Shown: positions 1-11,656, counted from the stretch's first letter. The stretch is DNA of 64,000 nt from Sordariomycetes sp. S80-01Y (GCA_037042185.1 JAXQJY010000022.1:372001-436000), one strand, 5' to 3'. Translations and numbers: made by a program. The notes: generated from the letters alone by a model not told the origin.

Positions 1-118
1 CGTGTCAAGAGCGCGATTAAGCTTCAGCCTGAGTCCTTTGTCCCACCCCAAGTACATGAGATTCCGAACTTTATCTGCCAATGGGTCAGAGGGGCAATAT
101 GCAACCCCAGCAGCGAAG

Positions 119-3100
119 ATGACGCGGTCCGACTCGCTGATACAGGCCGACAAGACGGACACCCAGGATAGCCAGGCCATCTACGAAGCCTTGCGCGGCG
201 AGCTCGGGGTACGTTTCCGCTACGCGGCACGCTGCGCGGATCTCCAGCCGGTGGCGCACAGTGGCTAACGGACGGGACAGCTCAGCGGCCAAACGCGTGA
301 AGATACCGTTGACGACTTATCTTCGGCCCCGATCAAACAGAGTGGTGGCTTGTCGAAAAAAGCAGAACCCGGATTGATTGGAACTGCTGGACAGGCAGAA
401 ACGCGTCCTGGAGTCCAGGTTGGTCCGCCTTCGGCTTCGACAGGGGTCACGACAGGGATCAGCTAACAAGCCTCGAAAAAGCAATCGACAACCAACGGTT
501 ACGCTGACGATCAGCAATTATCGGGCGGCGGCATCCAGGTACCAAATTCACGTGAGCCGAGTCACGAAGAACATGCCACTGCCGGATCGCGATCGGTAGC
601 GACCAAAACGCACGATGGTCGACGCCTAGAACCACCTGCCAACGACGCGGCGCCGAAGCGCAAGATGAACGTGTCTCAGCAGACGCCCACGCAGGCCAAC
701 GAGGACCGCGACTACGCCGACATCACCGACTCTCTCCCCTCGACCGGACACGATGCCTCGAAGCCGGACACGACCGAGGAAGAGCACGAGCGGACACTGA
801 ATCCCGAAGACACCGGTGCGGTCAACTTCGGCACCCTCAGCCAGTCTGCCCGGCCGTCGTCGCAGGTCTCCGAGGACGCCGGCTTCGAGATCACTAGGGG
901 AGGCTGGAGCACGACGCAGCAGAACACGGGTCCGGCGTACACGCCTTTTAAAACGAATGGAGTCGCGCCGGAGACACCGGCCGTGCCTAGGAACCCGTTC
1001 GGTGCGAAGCCGAGCATCGCGGCCCCCTTTGCTGGGAGTCAGTTGTTTGGGCAGACGCAGTTTTCGTCCGCTGTCAAGCCGAATGCGTTTAGTCCGACGT
1101 CGTCTCGACCGTCGCCGAACATTGTCCACGACTCAATCTCCCCAAACATCGCCGAGACATCGCCGCTCAAGAACCGGGCGAACATATCGTCGCCTACAGA
1201 GATTCGAAGCTCGAGTCCGAACAGAGCCGAGGATGTACCCGCGACTGTCATAAGGCCGCCAGCTCTCGATCGAATCGAAGAAGAGACGCCCTCGCTCGCT
1301 CGGTCCATCAGACAGCAAGAAGAAGCGATACCACAATCACCAACGCATCCACCACCGAGGTCATCGAGCAGCCGACAGCCGCTCGCTCGGTACGAAAGCG
1401 TGAAAAGGTCTCAGGAGAGAAAGACTCAGGTCGACTACAGCCATACCTACACCTTTGTTGGGTCCGACAGCGACGATGACCCGATTACGAAGCAGTTCGC
1501 GCGTCGCAAGCTCGCGGAGAAAAAGAAAGCTCAGGCCGCGCAGGAGATGGAGAGAGTGAGCTTCACGCCGCGAGCGCAACGAGCTTCACGGGAAAGACGG
1601 GGAATCAAGCGAAGACGAACGACGCAGGGTGACGACGTAGCGATCATCAACGCTTCACGCTCTAAGTCTGCAGAGCCTGTGAAGGGCAGTTCGGGACAGC
1701 CGCTGGTAGTGGCTGATTCGCAGCAGAAGGAAGATCCGTCAGGTCGACGCTCGGCACATGATGGAGCAACTCAGGGCACTGAAGGCACAGAGCCCGAGGC
1801 TGAACTCATGCAAGTCGATAAGCCAACTGCTGTCGAGGTTGCAAACGAGCAGCTAGAGCTGGACGACAAGATACCGGCGTCAAGTCCCGCCCCGTCACCC
1901 TCGCCGGACGTTGTTGAGCTCGATGCCATACCACAGTCTGAGCCAGACCTCCCCCAGCTCACAGAGGACGCGCCCAAGACTTCAAACGACACGGGTACTT
2001 CGTCTATGCCACCGGTACGACACCGGGGTCTGATGCAATACGGAACGAGATCTCGAGCGCCGCGGCGGATTATTACATCGTCAGCGTCGGAGCTGCCCTC
2101 GAAAGAGACAGGTATTAGCAGTGACCGTCCCTCGTCGCCATCAAGCCCAGCGTCCACTGCGATCCCCGAGGAGGATCAAACAAGGGAGGGCAAAGGGGAC
2201 CTGATAACCCCGCTGAACCAACAACGGAATCTCAGGAATGGAGGATCATCATCACGAAAATCCAAGACGAAGTCATGGGCATCGAGGAAGTTGGCTCGCG
2301 GACGGTCGAACAAGTCACAGCAACAGGCTACGCCGAAGGAATCCTCGCCAGCTCTAGATGCTGACTCCAGTATGAGTAGTCTCTCGTCCGTGCCGGAGTC
2401 AACCATTTGCACGCCCAGTGGCCTTCGTGAGGAGACACCGGCGGACGATTGCCGTCCTTCAACAGCTGCTTCGCTGAATCCTCCCTCGACAGGGAGCCGA
2501 CGAAGCCTGCGCCAGAAAGCCTTAAAGGCCGAGGTAGATTCGACATCGCCGCAGACGACGCGGCACGCTAGGGCTGCTAAATCCCACGCTCCCTTTTACG
2601 GGTCGCAGAGCACGGACGAGCTGTGCGTCTCTGCTACGAATAGTGTTCTGGAAAAGAGCCTGGTTCAGCCGAAAATGCACAAGCCATTCAGAGCGAGTTT
2701 GGCGCCCGTGCCGAGGGGAGGACAGTTGTTCGAGGGCATGACCTTTGCTTTATCCTTCCAGGGCAACAAGCTCAGCGCGAAGGATCGAGAGCGGCTTCAG
2801 TCCCGAATCCAGCAGGCGGGCGGCGCAGTTCTGGAAGACACTTTTGCTGAGCTCTTCGAACAGTCGCCCATCATCAGCACTGCGGAGCCAGCGTTTGATG
2901 TCGATGAGCCGATGACCCTGGCACAGGGCTGGGGAGAGTCGGGCTTCACTGCACTGATATCGGACAGCCATTCTCGCAAAGCGAAGTATATACAGGCTCT
3001 CGCTCTGGGTCTACCATGTCTTGCCCATCAGTGGGTCACAGCATGTTTCAGCAAGGGCAGGATACTAGACTGGGAGCCATATCTTCTGTGCTCCGGTACC

Positions 3101-3541
3101 TCTGCCGTCCTCGACAACGCACTCAAGTCGCGAAACCTGAGCCCTTACCCGGCTCAAGATGCACGTCTCGGCGAGGTTGTCGACAAGCGACGGAAACTTC
3201 TCGAGAACGAACGAATTCTCATCGTCGTCGCCAACAAGAACGGACGGTCGGAGGCCAAGCAGCCGTACGTCTTCCTCACGCAGGCGCTCGGTCCGATAGC
3301 ATCGCGCGTCTTCAACGCCGAGCAAGCAAGAGAAGCGTTGAAACAGCACGCCCGTCGAGGAACCCCGTTCGACTGGGTCTACGTTGACAAGGGCACGGCG
3401 CTGGTCGAGTCTGTGCTGCCCGAACTGGCCAGGAAGAGGAAGAGGAACAGCACCGGAGGGGTACGGGTCCTGAACGATGAGCTGATCATTCAGAGCCTCA
3501 TCCTGGGACGGATGGTGGAGGAGGATGAGGTCTGTTTCTAG
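119..3541 (+). CDS. crb2: Crb2/Rad9-like DNA damage checkpoint mediator
   Basis: Predicted nuclear adaptor that links ATR/ATM-type kinases to the effector kinase in the DNA damage checkpoint. My model has three exons: 119-208, 281-418 and 482-3541, giving about 1095 residues. Both introns have usable sites: the first runs GTACGT to GACAG with a CTAAC branch; the second, 63 nt, carries GCTAAC 15 nt before its AG. The long last exon is open upstream of the internal ATG at 665, so that ATG is not the start. The N-terminal half is disordered and rich in SQ/TQ sites (DTQDSQ, GSQLFGQTQ), typical kinase targets. The C-terminal 270 residues (from about 822) look like the tandem BRCT region of this family. 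I did not recognise a Tudor domain. The frame stays open to the window edge, so an earlier start is possible. Family assignment is likely but rests on recall. Confidence 0.75.
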
Positions 3542-4072
3542 CGGCATTTCCGCGGCGTTGCATGGCATTTGGGACAATACTTAGCTTTGGTGTCGACATA
3601 CCGTATCATCAGGATGGGAATACAATCGATCATGCATTTTTCCAAAAATGCGACCTTAGATCCTCGGGAGTCGGCCACACTCACAGATGTGATTTACCTT
3701 CCCGTTATATTTCCCTTGACTACCGACGGCCTAGCGCTCTCGGTCCCGAGCGTGAAGCCTGTGTGGACAGCCCAAGGTCCTATATGCGCCGCTCCGGGGT
3801 GAAGGATCTGAGCTAGTGGGTTAGGAGTGCAACGTTCAATCGGGCCATGGCAGATCTTGCCGCGTTGGGGAAACTACAGTCGGCGACCTCTACGGCTTGT
3901 GGACTGTAGCGGACTTGGGCCTGCATTTCTGGATTCGCGCTGTGCTGGTGATGTGGTGGATTCTGTATAAATAGGGGATAGGAGTCCTCGAGCTTTTCGT
4001 ACACCCGACCCATCAAACTATCCTCAATCATCTGCATACCCTCTCTTCTTCGACGTCTCCCAAATCGCCACC
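3542..4072. other. Intergenic region, 3' UTR and promoter
   Basis: Holds the 3' end of the checkpoint gene and the promoter of the small secreted peptide gene. Short open frames here lack coding character. The last 110 bases contain a TATA box and a pyrimidine-rich leader. Confidence 0.6.
3966..3973 (+). promoter_or_regulatory. TATA box of the secreted peptide gene
   Basis: TATAAATA lies 100 bases before the start codon of the cysteine-rich peptide gene and is followed by a CT-rich leader, a normal arrangement for a strongly or inducibly expressed fungal gene. Confidence 0.55.
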
Positions 4073-4354
4073 ATGAAGCTGTCCCTCATCTTCTCCACCA
4101 TCTTTGTCGCCGCCGGCTTCGCGGCTGCCGCTCCCGTACGTCCCATTCCCCGACCCCCTGGACCTTTCCCCGGATTGTCTACCTCGGCAACGCCATTCGG
4201 GACAACATTTGGCTAACATTGGACTCTACAGTCCAGCGGCAACGAAGCCGGCCTCGTCGAGCGCCAGTGCGTCGAGTGCCACTGCGCGGACCTCACGTCG
4301 CCTTGCTGCTGCGACCTCCCTGCCGAGGACTGCTGCTGCAAGACGTCGTGCTAG
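4073..4354 (+). CDS. Small secreted cysteine-rich peptide
   Basis: Two exons, 4073-4135 and 4232-4354, joined in phase 0 across a 96-nt intron (GTACGT donor, GCTAAC branch, TACAG acceptor), encode 61 residues. The first exon is exactly a signal peptide: MKLS, a hydrophobic core, then AAAAP. The second encodes a short pro-segment ending LVER, followed by a mature peptide of 29 residues beginning with Gln. That peptide has ten cysteines: CVECHC, then CCC-DLPAED-CCC, then KTSC. An LVER or LEKR-like end before the mature part is common in fungal secreted peptides cut by Kex2-type proteases. The even cysteine count fits five disulfides, but dense Cys triplets also resemble metal-binding peptides. 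Function is unknown: effector, antimicrobial peptide or secreted metal chelator are all possible. The signal peptide, splice sites and TATA box together make it a real gene. Confidence 0.8.
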
Positions 4355-5341
4355 ATGTGGGGTCAGGGACGTGATGGGGGAAATGGGCTACGAGTTACGA
4401 GTATCTACAGAATGAATGGCAAATTCACGCGATGAATCGAACGGTTGTTCCGATGAAAGACACAGCGATGTTTGGCTGCGGTCGTGAGGTTGTGCTTTTG
4501 GGGTCGCTTACAGGCCGATCTGGGAAGAATAGCCGCCTAGCCGCGCGTGAACGTTTCGGACGAGATGCAGCCAACAATGTTCTATGTCTCTTCTGTTCAC
4601 AAGCCACATACATATGCCCCAAGTTATCAATGTGGCCCACACTACGGATACTCCAGTCTTGATCTAGGCATTTTATTCGCCGTCATTCTACGTGTAACTC
4701 CGGGCTGCGTCCGCCGCTGGGCGAATCCATCACGCCAAGGCGTTTGGAATTCTGCAGCGCGACCGCCTCCCAGGGTTCGCAGCAGGCTTCTCCGACGCTG
4801 TGCAAGCTTGCCGAGCTCAGGGGGATTGAACCTGCCGTTGTCGTGCGACTACGGTTGGAACATTGCTATCGCCAATGGACCGCTTTAGCCAGCTTTGACA
4901 GTGACTAGGCTACGCATGCAGGTGGCTAGGACCGCTGAAGAATGAAAAGTGAGAGTGGCCGTTTCTGAGTTTCCCATTTCCAAGAATGGACATTTGCCAG
5001 CGAACTGCCGTGAAGTTCTCGTTGGAATCCTACGGGGGGTCAGTTATCCTTGTCGATAATACAAGTGCTTCTGCCCAATCAACAACCCGTCCCGTCTGGT
5101 TTGGGCAAGGATTTCGGACAAGGGCGCTAGCAAAGGAGCCTTGTCATCTCCTTGGGCTCGCTTCGTGCTGACAGGGCTGAACGATGGACAGCCCCCGGGT
5201 TTCGCTTCGCAGTGTTACTCTCTGCTTTGCTCTGTCCTGGCCTGGTCGAACAATCTCTCCTTCTGGTGCGCGCGAGCTTGCACGGTGGCGAGCCGTGATC
5301 GAGTCTGTTCCTCAGCACGAGTAAACACGCCCATAACCAAC
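4355..5341. other. Intergenic region without recognised gene
   Basis: About 1 kb between two plus-strand genes. Open frames here are short and lack coding signature or splice-supported extension. A tRNA T-arm-like string on the minus strand near 4820-4840 does not fold into a tRNA. Confidence 0.5.
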
Positions 5342-6295
5342 ATGGCATTCACCATGCGTCTCGCTGCAGCAGCCGTCCTGCTGCCACAGCTCCTCGGACC
5401 AGCGCTGGCGCAGGAGGACATCGAGCCCGTCTTCACCTACCCGAGCGAAGACGACGGCCGACTCGAGTTCTACGACAACACCGAGGTCATTGTCGCCTTC
5501 GAGTGCCCCAAGGACACGGTCGACCTGAGGATATACTGCAACGACGAGGAGATCGAGGGCTACATCCACGAAGGTACGTTTCTTCTCCCCGGCTGCAATG
5601 CGGCCCCCGCTGGTCGAGTCGAAGGTCACTGACGACGTGTCGCCGCAGTGACCGTCTTTGAGGATGTTCCCTGCGCGGACAAAGAGTACTCGTTCCGCGT
5701 CGACTTCGACTACTACTCGTCGTCGTGCTGGTTCAACATGAGAGACAACGACGGCAGCGAGGACGTCGTTGCCAACAGTCTCGAGTTCGAACTTTCGCAG
5801 ACACCAGCAGACGCAACCTTCGGCCCCGGCGAGCCCGTCGCCTCGGTCACGACATCGCTCGCGCCGTCTTCCACGGAGTCGTCCGAGCCGACCTCGACGG
5901 TGAGCAGCGACGCCAGCGAGTCGACCACCGCCGCCCCTTCCCCCTCTCCCGACTCCGAGAACTCTGGATCTGATAATTCCGGCTCCGACAGCGCCGACTC
6001 TGGCCTCAGCACCGGCGCCAAGGCAGGTATCGGCGTTGGCATATCGCTCGGTGTCATCGGTCTGGCAGCGCTGGGAGGGGCCTTCTGGCTCGTGAAGAGG
6101 AAACGGGGTGGCAGCGGCGATGCTCCGCACAGCCCAGGCGAGAGACAGGAGCTGTATGTCGAGCCAGCGGGCTACAAACAGCCTGGCTACCAGATGCAGG
6201 AATACTACGGCGGAGAGGGGTTCAAGAGCGGGAGCGACGGACCGCCGAGCGAGTTGGCGGGCACGAGGAGGCCGCAGTATGAGCTGAACGGCTAG
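5342..6295 (+). CDS. Ser/Thr-rich single-pass cell-surface glycoprotein
   Basis: Exons 5342-5573 and 5649-6295 (75-nt intron, GTACGT to CGCAG, phase 1) encode 292 residues. The order is: signal peptide (first 24 residues, ending ALAQ), a roughly 120-residue extracellular domain with four or more cysteines (AFECP, IYCND, VPCAD, SSCW), a Ser/Thr/Pro-rich stalk with acidic SDNSGSDS repeats, one transmembrane helix (GIGVGISLGVIGLAALGGA), a basic stop-transfer KRKRGG, and a cytoplasmic tail of about 70 residues rich in Tyr, Gly and Pro. This layout matches Wsc/Mid2-type wall sensors and other fungal surface proteins with a MID2-like stalk, but I see no WSC cysteine pattern. The role is therefore only inferred as plasma-membrane or wall-associated. 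Another ATG four codons downstream (5354) would also leave a good signal peptide. Confidence 0.75.
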
Positions 6296-7634
6296 ATATA
6301 TGGATGTTAGGGCAAATTGAGAGAATTAAGCTGCCAGTCGCGCCCCTGATCAGGCCTCGGCACGTGGGAGGACGTGGCATCTCGTGAAGTCGCCTACGTG
6401 TGAGATAAGACACGTACGAGGCCACTGAGACATTGCGAGCCAAGGCAGGTTCACCAAGACCATGCCTGGCTTTGAGCTGCCAAATCTGTCTGCTAACTCG
6501 GAAATGAGCTGAGCTTTGCACCCTTTCCGGTGCGGCGATGCAGAGATTCTGCAGCGCGTCGCGCCGTGACTTGCTGAGCTGCTCACCCTCTGCCGGCATT
6601 GGTTGTTGAAGGTCTTGGTGAGCCTTTGGATCTGGGCGGAATTAAGCACCAGAGTGACTCAAATGTGCGGGCAAGATGCTAGCTGGCGGTGGTGTGCCCT
6701 GCAGGGCAATTCTGGCAGCTGGTGCGCCGGAAGGTTCGGTAATGAGATCCACATCGGAGGACGAATGTGCCGCCGCGCCGGACGCTCGGCATCGGGCTCG
6801 ATGAGGGGTCCGTAGATCTGGGCCGGGGGGTTTGGGACGAGAAGGTTCACAGGGCACGGAGAGCATGAGACATGAGAGGGAGCAGACAGGTTGAAGTATC
6901 CAACGAGAGTGTCCGCACGAAAGGGACTGAGGGTTTGCTGAACCTTATCTGGCACTGCGAAAAGAGCCAAGTCGTGCCAAGCGAGGGTTACGTACCTCCG
7001 TACCACGTAAAGTGCTTAAGGCATGCTGCCTGCGTCGGCCTGCGTCGTCCTCCATGCACTATTCACGCTTAACTGCCGCTACGTCGCCCTGCAGCCAATG
7101 GGATAGCACGGGTTGGCGGCGCGGGATCCACCGCTGGCAGTGGTTGAGGCACGCGACAGCACCGGCGATCAGCGTCGGCGTCAGCGTCTTGGAGGTGCCA
7201 CCGCCCAGCCTGAGCTTCCACTCCGCTGCCCGTGTGCCATGTTTAACTTGCCTTGGATAGCTGTGCTCTCCCTGAATCATCCCAAACCCTCCGGATTTGC
7301 ACCGCGCGCCCCGAGCAGACCGTTCTTGTTTTTTTTCATCTTCCTGTCACGGCCGAATCTTCCGGGCCTTGGGTCCAGCACTCCAACCTTTTCTATAAGC
7401 CCGAGCGCACCAAACCTTAATCCCTTGACATCCGTTCCCACGCCCTTCAACCCTCCTTCTGTTTCTGTTTCTACGCCCACCTCTTGTCCTTCCTGAAACC
7501 ACATAGTAGTAGACAGACCTGTCCGCGCGTCGTCCCTCGTCGCCACCTCCCATCGTACAAACCTCCGCACCACGGCATCCAGCCCGACCAGAACCCATCC
7601 GAGAGTGCCTTCGTCCCTCGTCTCGTCCGTCGTC
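6296..7634. other. Intergenic region and long 5' leader
   Basis: About 1.3 kb upstream of the PAP2-like gene. The last 300 bases are strongly pyrimidine-rich on the plus strand (runs of CT and a T8 near 7330), as in leaders of well-expressed fungal genes. No conserved coding segment was recognised. Confidence 0.5.
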
Positions 7635-8949
7635 ATGGGTGCCGGCGCCTTCCTCGAGCCCCTCGTGGTTGTGACGCTGCTCTTTGGCGGCGCCTACTTC
7701 AACCGCAACAAGGACTACAGCTTCTGGCAGGGCAAGGCCACCGCTGGATGGACCGGCGACTCGAGCCACAAGAAGAGTGACGACCGCCACGGCCGCACCT
7801 CTCCCACCGAGAGCTGGAGCGCATCATCCAGCCCGACGCTTGCGCCCCATGAGATGCCCCGGCTGCGTCGTCGCAAGCTGCAGGCCTTTGGCTACCAGAA
7901 GCTCGTCACCACGCCCAACACCCTCGTCTTCAAGGACAGGCTGCTGAGCCGCGTGCTCACAAAGTTCCCCTTCCTGGCCGAGTGCTGGTACTGGGCTCTG
8001 CTCTACTGGGTCTACCAGCTCGGCCGTGCCTTCACCGCGCTGACCCTCGTTGAGGGCACCGTCCACGTCGCCCGCAAGCATGCCCTGCAGCTCATCCACC
8101 TCGAGCAGTCGCTGCACATCTTCTGGGAGCTGCCCTTCCAGAAGTGGTTCCTCGGCCATCCCACCCTCCTCCACTGGATCAACCGCGTCTACTCCTTCAT
8201 CCACATCCCCGGAACCATCTTCTTCCTCGTCATCCTCTACTACCTCACCACCACCCGCAAGCGTCGCGTGCAGACCGGCCGCGTGCGCACCGACAACGTC
8301 GCTGCCGGCCCGGCGCTGTACGAGGCCAGGAGGAGGACCATGGCTATGTGCAACTTGATTGCCTTTGTCATCTTCACCCTGTGGCCGTGCATGCCTCCCA
8401 GGCTGCTGAGCGACCCCGAGTACAACGGCGACGACGCTGCCGAGTCTAAGAGCTTCGGGTTCGTGGATACGGTGCACAGCAAGGAAGGCGAGAGCAGTGT
8501 CTGGACCACCAACAAGTTCTGCAACCAGTACGGTGAGTAACGTCTATCACGACCACATCGATCTATGTCTAACTGTCGCAGCTGCTATGCCTTCGCTCCA
8601 CTTCGGCTACTCCCTCCTCATCGGCCTTACCATCGCCACCCTCCCCGTCAACGGCCTCCGCGCCTCTTCTTGGAAGCGCATTGCCATCGTCCTGCTCGGC
8701 ATGTCCTACCCAGCCCTCATCCTCACTGCCATCGTCGCCACGGCCAACCACTTCATCCTCGACGCCGTCGCCGGTGCCATGGTCTGCGGCGTCGCCTGGC
8801 ACGCCAACGGCCTGCTCCTCAACTTGTGCATCATTGAGGACTACTTCCTCGCGCTGGTCCGCATCCACAAGCCCGTCAACTACACCGACCCCGACACCGC
8901 CGTGGAGCCGGAGTTCCAGAGCCCGCTGCTTCTCGGCGAGAACGTCTAG
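7635..8949 (+). CDS. PAP2_3-type integral membrane phosphatase/transferase
   Basis: Exons 7635-8532 and 8582-8949 (49-nt intron GTGAGT to CGCAG, phase 1) give 421 residues. The start at 7635 is preferred over an upstream in-frame ATG because it begins a hydrophobic MGAGAFLEP segment. Around six transmembrane segments follow a basic, Ser-rich loop. Two motifs place it in the PAP2_3 branch with inositol-phosphorylceramide synthase Aur1 and related lipid phosphatases: MPSLHFGYSL, created across the splice junction, and NHFILDAVAG, which holds the His and Asp of the phosphoryl-transfer site. Substrate is unknown; membrane phospholipid or sphingolipid head groups are expected for the family. It is not clearly Aur1 itself, whose surrounding sequence I do not recognise here. 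Confidence 0.8.
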
Positions 8950-9931
8950 AGGCGTTTCTTATTCGGGCGATAGAAGCGAGCTCGGGGGTTGGAGATTAGA
9001 CAAAGGAGACGTTCCTGCTTTTCTCGATACTTCTTCTTTTTTTTTTCAGTCTTGTCAAAACCTAAAGCTCTCTTTTGGAAATTTGAATTTCCCGTTCTGA
9101 GCGAGCCTAGATGGCTCTGGCTGGCATTCGACCTCCGGCTGCTGGGTTAGAATAGGATTCAAGGGGCCGATCGGATCGACTTTGGCGTCTTCGCGGGAGT
9201 CATGATATCAACGCAGTAAAACGGCCGCTCAAACACTCGTACATAGCCTTAATACAATAATATCTACAGCATCCGTCGTGCCAAGCTCACACATGGCGTC
9301 CTTAGCGGGGAACTGGATGACTACTCAAAGGAACTGCGTGCACTGCTCATTGGAAGCTATAGCGGCAGAATAAGGACTCGAGACAACAACGAAGCAGGCC
9401 AGTAGCATCGCTGATGATGCTCCAACACGGCCGCTGTGCAAGCATCGTCCGGGAAAGGGGGTCGCGTGCCAAACAATGCTTAGTCCCAGTTGAAAAGACG
9501 GACCCACCCGCCGCCAGTCTGCGTTCTCCCCAGCGCATTCACTTGCAAGGATGCGACCCCAAGGTGAATGATGTGCCCCCCAGCGTGTCAAGACAACCAG
9601 AGAAGGTACTAGTAATTTTGAAAACATTAACAGCGGGGAGTGCGGGCCTGGCCTCCCAACTGCCGAAAAGAAAACAAAAGTCCGGGGTGTGTTGCCGACT
9701 TGGAATGGCGGGGCGGAGGGACGCTAGCTAAGTACTTCTCAGAGTAAGTCCAGACATGTCTTGAGATTGGTCCACTCTGAACCCCCCCCCCCCCCAGTCT
9801 ACTAAACGTTGACAACACCCGCGATATTTGCCGACAGCTCAGAAACAGTTCAATCATCGAGAAACAAAACGTCTCGGCCTGTCAGCTCTCAAGCTCGACC
9901 GCGCTCTCGGAGCGACGGCGGGAGCGCCTCA
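8950..9931. other. Intergenic region with possible spliced leader
   Basis: 3' UTR of the PAP2-like gene (T-rich near 9035) and the upstream region of the Zn2Cys6 gene. Near its end a GTAAGT donor at about 9743, a C14 run and a branch-like CTAAAC followed by GACAG at about 9837 suggest an intron in the 5' leader. A nine-codon upstream ORF (ATG at 9705) lies before the donor. Confidence 0.4.
9782..9795 (+). repeat. Poly-C homopolymer (C14)
   Basis: Fourteen consecutive C bases sit inside the proposed leader intron of the Zn2Cys6 gene. Such runs are unstable in replication and in sequencing. Confidence 0.9.
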
Positions 9932-11656
9932 ATGGGCTCCAGCAAAGCATCACCGACGGCTTCGCAAACTCAGGGCCGCAGGACCCGCGTCCGAACCGGC
10001 TGCCTGACCTGTCGGTCCAGAAAAGTCAAGTGCGACGAGGCTCGACCCTTCTGCTACAATTGCACCCGCCTAAACAAAGCATGCCTGTACCAGTCGCTGC
10101 TGCTGAGTGATTTCTGCGCGGCCGGCTCACGCCTAACAGAACAGGCGTCCACCCTGGGCCGCTCTCAAGAGGAGCTTGATTTTGGCGACTCCCAGGAGGC
10201 TTTCGGGGACGCTGTCAGCAACGGCGATTCACGAAATTTGGGCTATAACGGCGACTTATTGCCGGGGACTGAATGGTTCAACGCGGATCTGGAGCTGGGA
10301 GAGGCGCCACTCGACTTCGTCACGGGTGAATGGGGCGATCTGTTCCCGGCGACATCAGACTACTTCCACATAGCTGATTCGTCTCAGGGGAGAACACCAG
10401 GACCAACAGCTCTGCTTCGGGACGAAAATTCCCCGGTCGAACCGTCATCGTTCTCGTACTTTCTCTCCAGTGCAGAACCTCCCTTCATCACGCCGTGGGA
10501 CACGTCCAACTGGGACGCCATCAAGACCTACGCATGTCATTTGGCGAGGTCGGAGCCTGCCGTGAGGGCGGCCGTCACCGCGGTTGAGGTTCTGTATGAG
10601 GGTCTCCTGGACAACGAGGACACAGCAGCCGCGTTATCTAAGTATTTCCTCGCGAAAAGCGCTCACTTGGCGCTCCTGAAGGAAGAAACCTCTGACATGG
10701 AGACCATACTCATCACTACACTCCTGCTGTGTTGCTTCGAGGTGGTGGCGCAGCATGAGACGGTTCCGAGCACCCTGAAGCAAAGGGATCTTTTCGTGGA
10801 AAGGCTTGAGCAAAGGGAGGCGCAACAGACTTGGTCTCCCATCTCCCGGCGTATAATATGCTGGCTCCATCTGTTCCATACAAAAGCAATGCATCTTGGA
10901 GGGCGCGGAATGCTGAGCCCCAGGCTCCTCGAGTTGCTCCCGGAGCAACAGCCTCTTCTTTCCCTCCTTTCTCTGCAGCAATCTCAGAGTCAGCCGATCG
11001 ACCCAGTTGCAAGCGATCTGAAGGAGTCGCTCTTTCAATTCTACTGCGAGTTGCAGCGGATCAGCGTCAAGGTCTCGGGACTCAACCGACATCACAGACC
11101 TAGGGGCGGCTCCGAGGACGAGAGGAAAGTCGAGCAATTATCAGATGAGATCGAGCGACGTCTGTCATTCTTGTGGCAAGGGCGCCCGTGGGTGCTCGAT
11201 GCGGCTACTGATGATACGCACTGCCCTACTTCCTGCTCCCCTGCTACACTGGAGCGGGTAAGGCCCCTGGCAACACTCTGCAAGATCTCGTACTACGCCG
11301 AAATCATTTACTGCGGCCGCGGGTCGGGGACATCAGCTTTCGGCTCGGACAGACTTCATTCTGCAAGGGCGATCATCAGATCCAGCGTGAGCGCCGCAAT
11401 GGCTGAGGATCCCAGAGATGAGCTCGGACCTGCTTTCATCTGGCCGCTCTTCCTCTACGTCGTCGAGAGCACAAACCGCGAAGGGGCTGACTGGGGCTTA
11501 CAGGCCCTAAGCAAAATATCAAGTCCGTGGTGGAACATCGCTGCCGTCACGGAGCTGATATCTGGGCTTTCGGAGCAGCAGATTGCTACAGGCGCTAGGG
11601 TCGATTCTAGATATTTCTGTGTTGAGAAATTCGGCACTGTACCACCATTCATGTAA
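9932..11656 (+). CDS. Zn2Cys6 transcription factor with Fungal_trans_2-like domain
   Basis: Single-exon gene of 574 residues from the ATG at 9932. The frame is open for 41 codons upstream but only from a TTG. A binuclear zinc cluster lies at about residues 22-49: CLTC-RSRKVKC-DEARPFC-YNC, then LNKAC, all six cysteines present. The rest is mostly helical and resembles the Fungal_trans_2 (PF11951) regulatory domain, with segments such as TTLLLCCFEVV and ICWLHLFHTKAMHLGG. Expected to be a nuclear sequence-specific regulator. It lies 80 bases tail-to-tail from an alpha-glucosidase gene that is itself divergent from a sugar permease, so control of that pair is plausible by position. Its domain class is not that of the best-known maltose activators, which makes this link uncertain. 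Confidence 0.85.
   Translation: MGSSKASPTASQTQGRRTRVRTGCLTCRSRKVKCDEARPFCYNCTRLNKACLYQSLLLSDFCAAGSRLTEQASTLGRSQEELDFGDSQEAFGDAVSNGDSRNLGYNGDLLPGTEWFNADLELGEAPLDFVTGEWGDLFPATSDYFHIADSSQGRTPGPTALLRDENSPVEPSSFSYFLSSAEPPFITPWDTSNWDAIKTYACHLARSEPAVRAAVTAVEVLYEGLLDNEDTAAALSKYFLAKSAHLALLKEETSDMETILITTLLLCCFEVVAQHETVPSTLKQRDLFVERLEQREAQQTWSPISRRIICWLHLFHTKAMHLGGRGMLSPRLLELLPEQQPLLSLLSLQQSQSQPIDPVASDLKESLFQFYCELQRISVKVSGLNRHHRPRGGSEDERKVEQLSDEIERRLSFLWQGRPWVLDAATDDTHCPTSCSPATLERVRPLATLCKISYYAEIIYCGRGSGTSAFGSDRLHSARAIIRSSVSAAMAEDPRDELGPAFIWPLFLYVVESTNREGADWGLQALSKISSPWWNIAAVTELISGLSEQQIATGARVDSRYFCVEKFGTVPPFM

Noticed and set aside
665-3541. Start of the checkpoint protein at the ATG at 665
   Set aside because: The frame upstream is open and coding-like to 482, and two introns join it to an exon starting at 119.
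4819-4840. tRNA T-arm-like string (GGTTCAATCC on the minus strand)
   Set aside because: The T stem pairs for only two bases, and no acceptor, D or anticodon arm can be drawn around it.
9809-9931. TTG-initiated N-terminal extension of the Zn2Cys6 protein
   Set aside because: No ATG; the stretch contains an intron-like acceptor and is better explained as leader.
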